64,000 bases of DNA from Bacteroidales bacterium (GCA_016929525.1 JAFGIP010000115.1:48829-112828); one strand, 5' to 3'; counted from the first letter of the stretch, positions 1 through 10,227 are shown. A program made the numbers and translations. The notes: generated by a model not told the origin, from the sequence alone.

Positions 1-624
1 AAATCGAATTACCTTGAAGGTGGAGTAAGCGTGCCTAAGTGGGACGTTGTTTATCCTCTTGGTCTTATCTCGCTGGTAAGAAATATACAAAGCAGTTCCA
101 GTGATGTTGATATAGAGAAGGTAGAACAAAAAATAATCGATTATGCAGATAAACTGTTCAGTATATATGATACTTCAGCATATAAAGTAGCAGCTACAGA
201 ATTTGTATGGGGAAGTAACAGTGATGTTGCCAACGACGGACTAATGGCATTACAGGCTTATCATATTACAAATGAAAAAAAATATCTGAACGCTGCTATT
301 TCAGCCCTTGATTATTTACTGGGTCGTAACCCGACAAATTACTGCTTTGTAACCGGATATGGAAGTAAATCGCCTATGCACCCGCACGATCGTAAATCAG
401 TATCTGATAATGTTAAAGAGCCAATACCCGGAATGCTTGTTGGCGGACCAAATCCTTACAATGCTAATGACTGTGGAAAAGATAAGTACCCATCATTACT
501 TCCCGCATTGGCATATCTTGATGATTTCTGCAGTTATTCAACGAATGAGATCACAATTAACTGGAATGCTCCGCTTGCATACTTATGCTGTGCATTCAGT
601 GAAATCATGTTATCAGGTGAATAA
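1..624 (+). CDS. Glycoside hydrolase family 9 (endoglucanase-like), C-terminal part; 5' end lies outside the window
   Basis: Frame is open from base 1 (K S N Y L E G G V S V P K W D...), so the listed GTG at 31 is not the real start. GH9-like C-terminal motifs: 'LDYLLGRNPTNYCFVTGYGSKSPMHPHDR' and 'NDVA-DGLMALQAY'-like region. Confidence 0.85.
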   Translation, partial: KSNYLEGGVSVPKWDVVYPLGLISLVRNIQSSSSDVDIEKVEQKIIDYADKLFSIYDTSAYKVAATEFVWGSNSDVANDGLMALQAYHITNEKKYLNAAISALDYLLGRNPTNYCFVTGYGSKSPMHPHDRKSVSDNVKEPIPGMLVGGPNPYNANDCGKDKYPSLLPALAYLDDFCSYSTNEITINWNAPLAYLCCAFSEIMLSGE

Positions 625-661
625 AGCCAAAATAAACAAATAACTTTCAACAAAATAAAAT

Positions 662-2020
662 ATGAATTTAAAGGTTTCAGGTAAATTAAAATTAGGTGAA
701 AAGATTGGCTATGCGTTAGGCGATACGGCAGCTAATATAACGTGGCGATCACTCACAACATTTCTTATGGTTTTTTATACCGACGTTTTTGGTATCCCTG
801 CAGCGGCTGCCGGAGTAATATTATTAGTTGCCAGATCAACAGACGGGATTACAGATGTAATAATGGGAATGATAGCTGACAGAACTAAATCGAAATATGG
901 GAAATTCCGACCCTGGATATTATGGACCGCGATCCCTTTAGGTATTATTATGGTGCTTACATTCACAACACCTAATCTAAGTGTGAAAGGTAAAATAATA
1001 TATGCCTATGCAACATACATTTTACTAACCCTTATATATACACTCAATAATGTGCCTTACTCTGCACTTATGGGGGTAATGACAGGCGATCATGAAGAAA
1101 GAACAAGTATTTCTTCGTTTCGATTTGCCGGAGCTTTTCTGGGCGGAATAATTACACAAGGATTTTTAATCTATCTGGTTGAATTTCTAGGTGGAGGAAA
1201 TGAAAATCGTGGCTATCAATATTCTATGTATTTGTTTGCAGGTTTGTTGGTTTTATTTTTATTTATCACTTTTTACTCTACGAAAGAAAGAGTTCAGCCA
1301 CCTAAATCCCAAAACACAAATATCCTGAAAGATCTCCGTGACCTGCTTACAAATAAGCCCTGGATAATTATTCTTGTAATCGGCTTGCTTTTTCAAATTT
1401 TCAATGCGATAAAGCAAGGTGTTACGGTCTATTATTTCGAGAGATTTCTTGGTAATAAACCTCTTGCAGCAGTTTATATGGTAGTACTGTTGCTTGCTTC
1501 AATGGCCGCCGCACTTTTAACTACTCCAATGGCTAAGATGGTTGGGAAAAAGAATTTATTTATTTATGCACTGCTGTTCTCCGGTCTAACAACGGGCATG
1601 ATACATTTTGCTACATTTGATGATATTGGATTTATATTTACCATGGGTACACTGGCTGAATTTGGAGCCGGTATTATGCCGGTACTATTTTTTGCCATGT
1701 TGGGAGATGCAGCAGATTTTTCGGAGTTTAAGAATAACAGACGCGCAACTGGTTTGTTCTATTCAGCAGGAACGCTGTCGTTAAAATTTGGCGGAGGAGT
1801 AGGCGGTGCTATTATCGGATTCGTTTTGGCTCACTATGGTTATAATGCCGAAGTTCAATTAACAATTGATAGCGCTATCCCGGGAATAAAAATTCTTATG
1901 AGTTGGATCCCTGCAATTTTTACCGGCATCGGAGTTTTAATCATGTTATTCTATCCCTTATCAAAATCGAAGATGGAAGAAATTGGAACAGAACTTAAGC
2001 ACCGCAGAAGGAAAGAATAA
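662..2020 (+). CDS. MFS transporter, GPH (glycoside-pentoside-hexuronide):cation symporter family
   Basis: 452 aa, about 12 hydrophobic segments, N-terminal 'EKIGYALGDTAANI...FYTDVFGIPAAAAG', 'DGITDVIMGMIADRTKSKYGKFRPWILW' typical of GPH symporters; 38 bp after the GH9 gene. Confidence 0.88.
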   Translation: MNLKVSGKLKLGEKIGYALGDTAANITWRSLTTFLMVFYTDVFGIPAAAAGVILLVARSTDGITDVIMGMIADRTKSKYGKFRPWILWTAIPLGIIMVLTFTTPNLSVKGKIIYAYATYILLTLIYTLNNVPYSALMGVMTGDHEERTSISSFRFAGAFLGGIITQGFLIYLVEFLGGGNENRGYQYSMYLFAGLLVLFLFITFYSTKERVQPPKSQNTNILKDLRDLLTNKPWIIILVIGLLFQIFNAIKQGVTVYYFERFLGNKPLAAVYMVVLLLASMAAALLTTPMAKMVGKKNLFIYALLFSGLTTGMIHFATFDDIGFIFTMGTLAEFGAGIMPVLFFAMLGDAADFSEFKNNRRATGLFYSAGTLSLKFGGGVGGAIIGFVLAHYGYNAEVQLTIDSAIPGIKILMSWIPAIFTGIGVLIMLFYPLSKSKMEEIGTELKHRRRKE

Positions 2021-2066
2021 CAAAACTTAAATAATTAGAGTACAGTTACGATCATCAATAATTAAT

Positions 2067-2095
2067 AAAAAACCCGGGAGATTCCCGGGTTTTTA
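2067..2095. terminator. Bidirectional rho-independent terminator between the convergent symporter and susD genes
   Basis: AACCCGGGA-GAT-TCCCGGGTT perfect stem (2071-2091) flanked by an A-run upstream and T-run downstream, in the convergent gap 2020-2117. Confidence 0.85.
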
Positions 2096-2116
2096 ATTTT
2101 TAATAAAATTTTATGA

Positions 2117-3685
2117 TTAGTAATCCGGATTTTGTTCAAAATCAAAATCACCATAGTTTACAATTTCATCATAAGGAATCGGGAAAAGTCCGTTAGTTGA
2201 TACACCAGGCCTTCCGGTAGAATAACTTAAAGACAATTCATAATCACCGGTAAGTTCTTCTGCAGCATCTCCCCAGCGAACAAGGTCGAAATACCTGTCG
2301 CCTTCAAGACACAGTTCAAGCTGACGCTCTTTTTTGATATCTTCAAATAAAGCATCTTCCGAAGAACTAACAAGATCAAGATCAACACGTTCTCTTACTT
2401 CATTCAGATAATCACGTGCAGGTCCGTCCTGATTACTTCTATTATATGCTTCTGCAAGCATTAATAATACATCGGCATAACGCATAGCTACAACGTTCAT
2501 AGCTACCTGAGTATCGCTTAATCTGTAACCAACTTTTGTACAGTGCTTATTATCCCAATAGCCGGTGACAGAGTTCTGCCAGATAGTTTCAAGCGGAGGA
2601 TTAGCTGTATCACATTGATACTGCAAAGTATCTGTTGAAATTGTAGAGACATATTTCCTGATATCATCGCCCATGTCATCGAAAGCCTGAACAAGTTTTT
2701 GTGTTGGCTGGTTAAAGCCCCAACCTGAGTAATGTATACCATCGGGAAATTCGCGTATAACATTTGTGAATGCTCTTGGTGAAGACAATGTTGCTATAGC
2801 ATTTCCATTGTTCAGCCTGTTATCCCAACTTTGATTTCCCTGTGTTGTAAAATTAATTTCAAATACAGATTCAATACCGTGTGTATTGCCCGGATCAAAA
2901 ATATCAGCATAGTTAGCCTCAAGATCATATTGTCCTGATTCAACTATATCCTCAAGTACATCTATTGCCTCACTGTATTTTTCCCGATATAAATACACCT
3001 TACCCAACAGCATTTGTGCCGAACCCAGGGTTGCATAACCATTAGTAGGATCATTCTGATTAACTCTTACATCTAATCCGTAACCGCCACCTGTCATATC
3101 AATGGCAGTAGTAAGATACCTTTCAATGGCATCCCAGGTTTCAGCAAGAGTTGCCCGGCTGTATTTACTGTCAATACTTGGAATATCATCAACAATGGGT
3201 AACTTTCCAAACATTCTTACCATATTAAAATAGGCAAAGCCCTTCAGGAAGTATGCATTTGCAATTCCCTTTGAACCAGAAACAGATTCCGGGTTAGCAT
3301 AAATAATAATTGGATTACATCTTGTATTCATTCTCCACATCACGGTCCAGAATGTTTCCAGGTTCTGGTCGTCATCTTCAATAGCTGTTGTTATAAACAG
3401 GTCGGCAACCTGGTAACCTCTTTGGTCTGACTCATTTTCACCACCTGCAACAGCATCGTCAGATGTAACACTTCCCCATAAGAAAGTACTACCTCCCCAG
3501 ATAATGTGCTGCAAAGGGTCATAAGCACCATTCAGAGCCTGAATGATCTGCTCGTCCGTTTGGTAAAAAGTTGCATCCAACTCCCTGCCGTCAGGCAGGA
3601 TAGTTAAATCATCTTCGTTGCAGGAATTTAATATTAAAAGCCCGCATAATACTGTTATTATATTTTTGATTTTCATAAAATTCAA
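2117..3685 (-). CDS. RagB/SusD family nutrient uptake outer membrane lipoprotein
   Basis: 522 aa, lipobox-like 'LLILNSCNEDD', SusD-type C-terminus ('RYADVLLMLAEAYNR...LNEVRERV...IKKERQLELCLEGDRYFDLVRWG'), directly downstream of susC. Confidence 0.93.
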   Translation of the reverse strand: MNFMKIKNIITVLCGLLILNSCNEDDLTILPDGRELDATFYQTDEQIIQALNGAYDPLQHIIWGGSTFLWGSVTSDDAVAGGENESDQRGYQVADLFITTAIEDDDQNLETFWTVMWRMNTRCNPIIIYANPESVSGSKGIANAYFLKGFAYFNMVRMFGKLPIVDDIPSIDSKYSRATLAETWDAIERYLTTAIDMTGGGYGLDVRVNQNDPTNGYATLGSAQMLLGKVYLYREKYSEAIDVLEDIVESGQYDLEANYADIFDPGNTHGIESVFEINFTTQGNQSWDNRLNNGNAIATLSSPRAFTNVIREFPDGIHYSGWGFNQPTQKLVQAFDDMGDDIRKYVSTISTDTLQYQCDTANPPLETIWQNSVTGYWDNKHCTKVGYRLSDTQVAMNVVAMRYADVLLMLAEAYNRSNQDGPARDYLNEVRERVDLDLVSSSEDALFEDIKKERQLELCLEGDRYFDLVRWGDAAEELTGDYELSLSYSTGRPGVSTNGLFPIPYDEIVNYGDFDFEQNPDY

Positions 3686-3706
3686 AATTTTATTGGGTGA
3701 ATCTAA

Positions 3707-6700
3707 TTAAAACGTTACTACTACACCAAATGTATGGATCTTGGTTGTCGGATAGTTACCCAAATCCACACCAAGTAAACTTGGCTGATTTGTATCATGA
3801 TTTCCAACTTCAGGATCGAGACCCGGATATTTAGTGAAAGTTAAAAGATTGGTTCCGGTATAGAATATTCTTAAACTTGCTATAGCAACTTTACTTGTTA
3901 AGCTATTAGGCAGAGTATACGCTAATGTCAGGTTTTTCAGACGTAAATAATCCCCATCAAATACATTTAATGAACTTATCTGGTGGTTTTTGTTTGCATC
4001 ACGAAGTGTTGCTCTCGGTATAGTATTCGATGTTCCGGGGCCTGTCCACCTGTCTTCATACCAAACACTCATCCTGTTTGTCCTGTAATCATCGGTACGG
4101 AATGTTGCCCAGAATATCTGGTTTCCTGTCACACCCTGGAAAAATGCACTTAATTCTATCCCTTTGTATTCTACTCCCAGCGTAAAACCAAACATCCAGT
4201 CAGGCATAGACTTTCCAATATTTTTCCTGTCAGCACCAGAAATCACGCCGTCATCATCAAGGTCAGCCCAGATCACATCACCTGGTATTGCCCTGGGTTG
4301 AATAGGAGATGTATTACCGAGGGAGTCAGTATAAGTATATGCATCAATTTCTGCCTGGTTTTGAAAAATACCCAGAGCCTGATAACCATAAAAATACCAA
4401 ACAGGTTCGCCGATGCCATACCATGTTGGTGCTCCTAACTGCCCGATATTCTGACCTTCCTTACCTTGTTCCACACCATAATCTATGACTTTATTCTTGA
4501 TATAAGATGCGTTAACCGAGATATTGTACTTCAGATCTGCAAAATTTCCTCTGTATCCAAGATCAAATTCCCAACCTTTATTTTCCACTTCACCACTATT
4601 TATTTTCGCTGTTCCTTCAAGTCCGTTTACTAAAGGCTGGTCTGCTTTATCTGCCAGCTGGTCTGTAGTTGTTCTTTTATACCAGTCAACAGAAAAAGTA
4701 AGAGCATTTCTAAAGAAACCAAAGTCTGCACCAATGTCAGTTTGTACGTTAGTTTCCCAAAGTAACGCTGCATTACCCGGAGTACCAGGATATTTACCTT
4801 CCAAAAGGTTTCCTTCCGGAGTACCGTCAACATAATCTACTATATCCAAAGTTGACATATAGGGGAAACCAGTTAAAGCTTGCGTACTACCATTCTTACC
4901 CCAGCTGGCTCTCAACTTTAAGTTGCTGACAAATGCCAATGGTGCCAAAGAAGAAAAGAAATCTTCACGATGTACATTCCATCCAACAGAAAATGCCGGG
5001 AAAGTCCCCCATTTTTTCTTAGGACCAAATTTTGAAGAACCGTCACGACGTACACTACCCTGTAGCAGATATCTTTCATTGTAATTATACATAAACCTGC
5101 CAAAGTAAGATGCTTTTAATTCGATATCTTGTGGTTGACCAGGATACCATCCGGTAACATGACTATACAATATATCTGAATTATCATTTCCCCCCAATTC
5201 AGGGTATGCATAATATGAATCACCATAAGGAATATCATACCCTTTGATCCAGTTCCATATATATTTATAATTCTCATAACTCTGCCCAATCATTAATTCT
5301 ACATAATGGTTGCCAAACTGGTTACTGAATGTAACAAAGTTTTCAATACCGTATTTGTACCATCTGTCCCATTGAACCTCAGCGTTGGTAAGCGAGTCGG
5401 CAGGAACTTTATCTGATACACCATACATTGTTTTTCCATTGAAACGCCTTCCAACCTGGTATGCATAATCTGTATATATTCTTGTGGTAAGATTTGCCCA
5501 TTTTACCGGCTTAAGATTTGCATGAAAATCGGCTACTATTTTATCCTGAGTTTGTTTTCTATTTGTATAATGAATTTTTGCAGCGGGATTCCACATTTCT
5601 GCTGCAGAAAGACTGGATATACTATAATAATTACCATCTCCATCCTGTACCATAGCCTGAAGAATTTCTGGTTGAGCATAAAAATCAGGCATTTCAGAAG
5701 TGTCTCTCCAGACCACAGGAACAGTAGGATCGTAGCGTGTTGCGGAAGTAACAATACCACCATACTGCTCAACAGCATCCAGAGGTTTAAATACCTTACG
5801 TGTATACGAGGCATTTACGCCAACTGAGAACCAGGGTTTAACTTCTGTTTCAATGTTGCTCCGGAAAGTATAGCGGGTCATATTGTTCTTTGGACCACCA
5901 ACAATACCATCCTGATCCAGATAACTGGTACTAAGGTAATATGTTGTTTTTTCACTTCCTCCCGAAAAGCTAAGTTGATGTTCTACCATAGGAGCAACCT
6001 CAAAAATTTCATCGACCCAGTTTGTACCGTTTGAAACATCAAGATCCAGAAACACTGAAGAATCTCTGTTGTGCTCCCAACGGGTTGCTTCAATGAAATA
6101 ATTACGGTATTCGCTTGCATTCATTACTTTTGGTAAATCTGCGGCCTGTTGTAAGCCATAAGAATATCTGTACTGAAGTTGCCCTTCACCTTTTTTACCT
6201 TTTTTGGTTGTTATCATTACAACACCATTACCACCTTCTGCACCATAAATTGCAGAAGATGCGGCATCTTTCAATACCTCGACAGACTCAATGTCATTCG
6301 GGTTTAAATACTCAAGACCGCCGGTTCTAACTCCGTCAACCAAATATATTGGTTCGTTTTTTTCGTTAGATGCATTACCTCTTACCTTAATTGTAAGGCC
6401 GCCACCGGGTTCACCTGAGTTTTGCGCAATATAAACACCGGAAGTTTTCCCTTGCAGTGCCTGTTCAAAACGAGTAGCTGTCGCTTTTGAAAGCTCTTCA
6501 GAGCTTACCTTTGCAATTGAACCGGTCACAAGACTCTTCTTTTGAGTACCATAACCAATTACAACTACTTCATCTACTGTAAGTAAATCCACTGCCAGGG
6601 TTACATCAATACTGGTCTGCCCTGCAACAGGGATTTCTTCGGTTAAGTAACCGACATAGGAGAATATCAGAACGGGTTCTTCCACTCCTTCAACCGAAAG

Positions 6701-6883
6701 GGTATAATTACCATCGAGATCAGTGGTAACACCAGTGGTTGTTCCCTTAATTTGTACAGTTGCCCCAGGAAGAGGTAATCCGTCATCACCGGACACTGTA
6801 CCTGAAACCGTACCTTGCTGTGCAAGTGTAAATGCACTGAATATCATCAGTGCACTGGTTAATAAAATTAAATGTTTCCTCAT
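3707..6883 (-). CDS. SusC/RagA family TonB-linked outer membrane protein
   Basis: 1058 aa, signal peptide, CarboxypepD_reg-like domain 'GTVSGTVSGDDGLPLPGATVQIKGTTTGVTTDLDGNYTL', plug motif 'VDEVVVIGYGTQKKSLVTGSI', 'IYLVDGVRTG', 'AIYGAEGGNGVVMITTKKG'. Confidence 0.95.
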   Translation of the reverse strand: MRKHLILLTSALMIFSAFTLAQQGTVSGTVSGDDGLPLPGATVQIKGTTTGVTTDLDGNYTLSVEGVEEPVLIFSYVGYLTEEIPVAGQTSIDVTLAVDLLTVDEVVVIGYGTQKKSLVTGSIAKVSSEELSKATATRFEQALQGKTSGVYIAQNSGEPGGGLTIKVRGNASNEKNEPIYLVDGVRTGGLEYLNPNDIESVEVLKDAASSAIYGAEGGNGVVMITTKKGKKGEGQLQYRYSYGLQQAADLPKVMNASEYRNYFIEATRWEHNRDSSVFLDLDVSNGTNWVDEIFEVAPMVEHQLSFSGGSEKTTYYLSTSYLDQDGIVGGPKNNMTRYTFRSNIETEVKPWFSVGVNASYTRKVFKPLDAVEQYGGIVTSATRYDPTVPVVWRDTSEMPDFYAQPEILQAMVQDGDGNYYSISSLSAAEMWNPAAKIHYTNRKQTQDKIVADFHANLKPVKWANLTTRIYTDYAYQVGRRFNGKTMYGVSDKVPADSLTNAEVQWDRWYKYGIENFVTFSNQFGNHYVELMIGQSYENYKYIWNWIKGYDIPYGDSYYAYPELGGNDNSDILYSHVTGWYPGQPQDIELKASYFGRFMYNYNERYLLQGSVRRDGSSKFGPKKKWGTFPAFSVGWNVHREDFFSSLAPLAFVSNLKLRASWGKNGSTQALTGFPYMSTLDIVDYVDGTPEGNLLEGKYPGTPGNAALLWETNVQTDIGADFGFFRNALTFSVDWYKRTTTDQLADKADQPLVNGLEGTAKINSGEVENKGWEFDLGYRGNFADLKYNISVNASYIKNKVIDYGVEQGKEGQNIGQLGAPTWYGIGEPVWYFYGYQALGIFQNQAEIDAYTYTDSLGNTSPIQPRAIPGDVIWADLDDDGVISGADRKNIGKSMPDWMFGFTLGVEYKGIELSAFFQGVTGNQIFWATFRTDDYRTNRMSVWYEDRWTGPGTSNTIPRATLRDANKNHQISSLNVFDGDYLRLKNLTLAYTLPNSLTSKVAIASLRIFYTGTNLLTFTKYPGLDPEVGNHDTNQPSLLGVDLGNYPTTKIHTFGVVVTF

Positions 6884-6936
6884 AATGTATTAGAAGATTA
6901 GGGTTAATAATAATAATAGGCTTATTATAAATGGCT

Positions 6937-6944
6937 CAAAAATA
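6937..6944 (-). promoter_or_regulatory. Candidate Bacteroidetes -7 box (TATTTTTG) for susC
   Basis: Plus-strand CAAAAATA = TATTTTTG (consensus TAnnTTTG) about 54 nt upstream of the susC ATG; no strong -33 box seen. Confidence 0.45.
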
Positions 6945-6978
6945 GCCTCTGAAGTATATAATCTATCATAGTGTAATA

Positions 6979-7022
6979 CATCAAGAACTCAACATAAACA
7001 CATCAAGAACTCATCACGAACT
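6979..7022. repeat. 11-bp-periodic direct repeat array upstream of susC (putative activator binding sites)
   Basis: CATCAAGAACT (6979-6989), CAACATAAACA (6990-7000, degenerate), CATCAAGAACT (7001-7011), CATCACGAACT (7012-7022). Confidence 0.6.
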
Positions 7023-7376
7023 TATTAAATAATTGGTAATTAAGCAATAATAGGTCGACCAAAAATTGCTTTTCTTTATTCGAAACTCATCAGTGATCAA
7101 TTTGATATACTTTATGTTAGGGTTTATTATGTAGTAAATTTTAAAAAAATGAAATTAATTAATTTTTTCAGAAAGTCATTAAAAGCCTTTAAAATCGGCA
7201 ACTCATGGTTAAAATCTCTCTTTATAAGATCATTTAAAACTACAAATTAATTCAATTTTTAAAAACTAAAAGCCTTTTTTTACAAAAATGTAATAGTTAT
7301 GTAATTCTACTCTATTACGGAAATCATAAAATTCTTAATACGCAAATACACTTTTACAATAATTATCCCTGAAATC

Positions 7377-7982
7377 TTACTGAATTAATTCCATTCTCAT
7401 GACTATTTCATCCAGGTCTTTATCAGTAATGCATTCTCCGTTTACAATCAAATCCGACATATCTCTGTTTGGAATAACGTATTTATTGTACATCGGTCTG
7501 ACCTGACTAATATATTGATTCAGAACAGATTTAAAGCTTCGGTCGCGGGATTCAATATCACGTATGATTCTTCTGCAGAGACAAATATCTGACGGGGTGT
7601 CAATAAAAACTTTCAAATCAAAAATCTCTGCGAGTCTATTTGAGTTATAGAGAAATAAACCCTCAACGATTATTATTTTACCAGGAATAATAACCGACTT
7701 GTAGATTTCACGTCTGTGAGTGGTAAAATTATAGGCAGGTGCATGGATTGTATTACCATTTTTCAAATCAGTGATATCAGAAATAAAAAGCTCTGTGTCA
7801 ATGCTTTCAGGCTGATCGTAATTAACATCTGCCGGATTTATTCCGGATGCAGGAAAATCGATATAATAATTATCCATAGAAATTATGGAACAGTATTCCT
7901 CCCCGATTCTATTACATAGTTTATGGGCTAATGTGGTTTTTCCACTTGCAGATCCGCCGCAAATACCGACAACTTCAGACAT
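7377..7982 (-). CDS. Uridine kinase family P-loop kinase
   Basis: Walker A 'GICGGSASGKTTLA', 'ISMDNYYIDF', 'IIVEGLFLY', 'CRRIIRDIESRDRS' typical of the uridine kinase/PRK family. Confidence 0.85.
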   Translation of the reverse strand: MSEVVGICGGSASGKTTLAHKLCNRIGEEYCSIISMDNYYIDFPASGINPADVNYDQPESIDTELFISDITDLKNGNTIHAPAYNFTTHRREIYKSVIIPGKIIIVEGLFLYNSNRLAEIFDLKVFIDTPSDICLCRRIIRDIESRDRSFKSVLNQYISQVRPMYNKYVIPNRDMSDLIVNGECITDKDLDEIVMRMELIQ

Positions 7983-8054
7983 TGTCGTTAGTATTATTTA
8001 AGAATATCAATATATAATTTTATCCTAAATCTATAAATAGGAATTAAGAAAATA

Positions 8055-8939
8055 TTACCACTTATAGGTAATGCCTATTCCAAATATCTCCTTAAATTGA
8101 ACACGGGGCTCCTCATCTTTCGGATTTTTATACTTTTCGTCATAGATGAGATGAGTATTCAAATTCACAGAAATAGCCTTAAATAATTTTAAGGTTGCAA
8201 GTATCTCCCAACTTATGTGAGGAATATTAGTTATATCGGTATAACTATAAAAAACATCGAGTTTTGACTGGAGATTAAAATCTTTGGTAATATCCTGCTG
8301 AAATTTAATCTTTATAATAGCACCCAGTTCTATTTTACTTTGTTCACCTTTTTTCAATGAATATCTTTCAGCAAGATCTACATTATTTACATAGGTCAGC
8401 TTTAAATTGGCAGGGGAAATAAATGCAGAAAGTGATTTATATGGTTTATAATCCATACCTATTGCAAAGTTTAAATATAACGGGGCAATAAAATTTGATA
8501 TTTCAATAATGGTATCAGGATCAGAATAATCTTTTCCGGCATCAAACTGACTTTTCATATTAAATACTGCTGAATAATTCCATGTATTCGAAGCCTGATA
8601 CCCGAATTTTGAATTCAGTTCAAAAAGATCATCATTCTTTCTGTAATCAGTGCTTTCGGTATATGTTAAACCGTATGCCAGGTCAAGCGTATTTTCCCAG
8701 GAGACCTTTTTCTCAGAATAATTCAAAAAAAGTTGAGCCCTGCCGTTAAAGGAGTGCATATTTTCTCCACCGGCTGCCCAATTTGCATAATGAGACTGCG
8801 ATAAAGTAAAAGCTACAGTACCACCACATTTCCATGCCGTATCTTTTAACGGTTCCTTCGCATTCAGACTATCCTGTGAAAAAACACCCTGAACTGAAAA
8901 TGTAATTATTAATAAGGTAAGGTTAAGAAATCGTTTCAT
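8055..8939 (-). CDS. DUF3078 domain-containing outer membrane-associated protein
   Basis: Signal peptide, 'WKCGGTVAFTLSQSHYANWAAGGENMHSFNGRAQLFLNY' typical of DUF3078, beta-rich remainder. Confidence 0.8.
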   Translation of the reverse strand: MKRFLNLTLLIITFSVQGVFSQDSLNAKEPLKDTAWKCGGTVAFTLSQSHYANWAAGGENMHSFNGRAQLFLNYSEKKVSWENTLDLAYGLTYTESTDYRKNDDLFELNSKFGYQASNTWNYSAVFNMKSQFDAGKDYSDPDTIIEISNFIAPLYLNFAIGMDYKPYKSLSAFISPANLKLTYVNNVDLAERYSLKKGEQSKIELGAIIKIKFQQDITKDFNLQSKLDVFYSYTDITNIPHISWEILATLKLFKAISVNLNTHLIYDEKYKNPKDEEPRVQFKEIFGIGITYKW

Positions 8940-9023
8940 AATCTTTTATTATTAGAATTTTATTTTTACACTGTTAGCATCAAAATAAAGAAAACAATAA
9001 ATAAAGTCGCGTACTCATACTAA

Positions 9024-9464
9024 TCATCTATTTGATAACAACTTGTCCAGAATGAGTGCTGATTTTTCAACAAAGCGAGGGCACACTGTTTTAAAGGTGT
9101 TATCTGCCCTAAGTTTCTCCAGTTCTTCCGGATTGCTTACATCTGCCTCTAAAAGACCCTTACAGTCGATAGTACCAAACTCTTTCTTAAATTCATTATT
9201 AAACTCATCAATTTTGTTTCTTAATGTATCTTTGGAAACAGCTGTGATTTCTTTTTTGGCGTATTTCAGACCGAGAACCAGATATGCAGCTGTAACAGCA
9301 CCGCAGGTTTTTCCCGCATAATTTAATCCTGCGCCAAATCCCGAGGTCAGTTTGATAGCTGTTGTCCTGTCCAGCCCAAGCTCATCAGAAAAACTTGACA
9401 ATATTGATTGAGCGCAGTTTAAACCGCCTATAAATTCCTGAACAGCATATTCTGACTTTTTCAT
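9024..9464 (-). CDS. C_GCAxxG_C_C family protein (putative redox protein)
   Basis: 146 aa with 'GGLNCAQS', 'SGFGAGLNYAGKTCGAVTAAYLVLG', 'CKGLL', 'CPRFV' cysteine pattern. Confidence 0.85.
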   Translation of the reverse strand: MKKSEYAVQEFIGGLNCAQSILSSFSDELGLDRTTAIKLTSGFGAGLNYAGKTCGAVTAAYLVLGLKYAKKEITAVSKDTLRNKIDEFNNEFKKEFGTIDCKGLLEADVSNPEELEKLRADNTFKTVCPRFVEKSALILDKLLSNR

Positions 9465-9479
9465 TTTATAACTTCTAAT

Positions 9480-10184
9480 TTACTGATTTAAAATATCAAC
9501 TGTATTACAAGCGACAACACCTGCTGTTTCAGTTCTAAGCCTGCTTTCACTTAAACTTACAGGTATAAATCCCTTGCTTAGTGCTAACTTAATCTCTTTA
9601 TCAGAAAAGTCGCCTTCCGGTCCAATCAGGATAATAACATCTTCACCTTTCTTATAAACATCTTTCAGTCTTTGCTTTGGCTGATTATGGCAATGTGCAA
9701 TATATCCTCCTTTTACTGAAGAATTATTTTGCATGAACTTATTAAAAGATACCATTGGATTTAGCTTAGGTAAGCAAGCTTTTATCGACTGTTTTAATGC
9801 TGCAATTATTACCCTCTCAAGACGTTCATTTTTGATTTGTTTACGCTCGGAATGCTCTGTAAATATCGGGGTAATCTCGTCAATACCTATTTCTGTGGAT
9901 TTTTCCAGAAACCATTCAAAACGATCTGTATTTTTTGTAGGGGCAATAACAATATGCAAATAATAATTTCTTTTCTGATAATTTTGAATTGTATCAATAA
10001 CATTTAACTCAGCTCCATTCGGGTCGATATTAACAAATTCAGCAATATAAAGATCACCTTTACCATTAGTCAGATAAACGCATGTGCCAACTTTATATCT
10101 CAGCACCCTGACACAATGTTTTGTTTCTTCCTTGCCTAGTTTATATCTTTTCCCCTTCAGGTCCGGGGCATAGAATAATTGCAT
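9480..10184 (-). CDS. rsmE: 16S rRNA (uracil(1498)-N(3))-methyltransferase
   Basis: 234 aa, 'HCVRVLR', 'ERFEWFLEKSTEIGIDEITPIFTEHSER'-type region, 'ILIGPEGDFSDKEIKLA', 'SLSESRLRTETAGVVA' SPOUT motifs. Confidence 0.93.
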   Translation of the reverse strand: MQLFYAPDLKGKRYKLGKEETKHCVRVLRYKVGTCVYLTNGKGDLYIAEFVNIDPNGAELNVIDTIQNYQKRNYYLHIVIAPTKNTDRFEWFLEKSTEIGIDEITPIFTEHSERKQIKNERLERVIIAALKQSIKACLPKLNPMVSFNKFMQNNSSVKGGYIAHCHNQPKQRLKDVYKKGEDVIILIGPEGDFSDKEIKLALSKGFIPVSLSESRLRTETAGVVACNTVDILNQ

Positions 10185-10193
10185 AAAAAACTC

Positions 10194-10211
10194 ATCTTTG
10201 CATCAAAGATA
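10194..10211. promoter_or_regulatory. Palindromic divergent promoter element between rsmE and the phosphodiesterase gene
   Basis: ATCTTTG-CAT-CAAAGAT inverted repeat; minus strand reads TATCTTTG (10204-10211), plus strand reads CATCTTTG (10193-10200). Confidence 0.55.
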
Positions 10212-10227
10212 ATCATTCAGCTGTTTG

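Noticed and set aside
359-643. 94-aa ORF overlapping the GH9 gene
   Set aside because: Alternate frame of a clear GH9 C-terminus; translation has no recognisable features.
6979-7022. CRISPR-like array upstream of susC
   Set aside because: Units are 11 bp with no unique spacers and no cas genes; fits a regulatory array.
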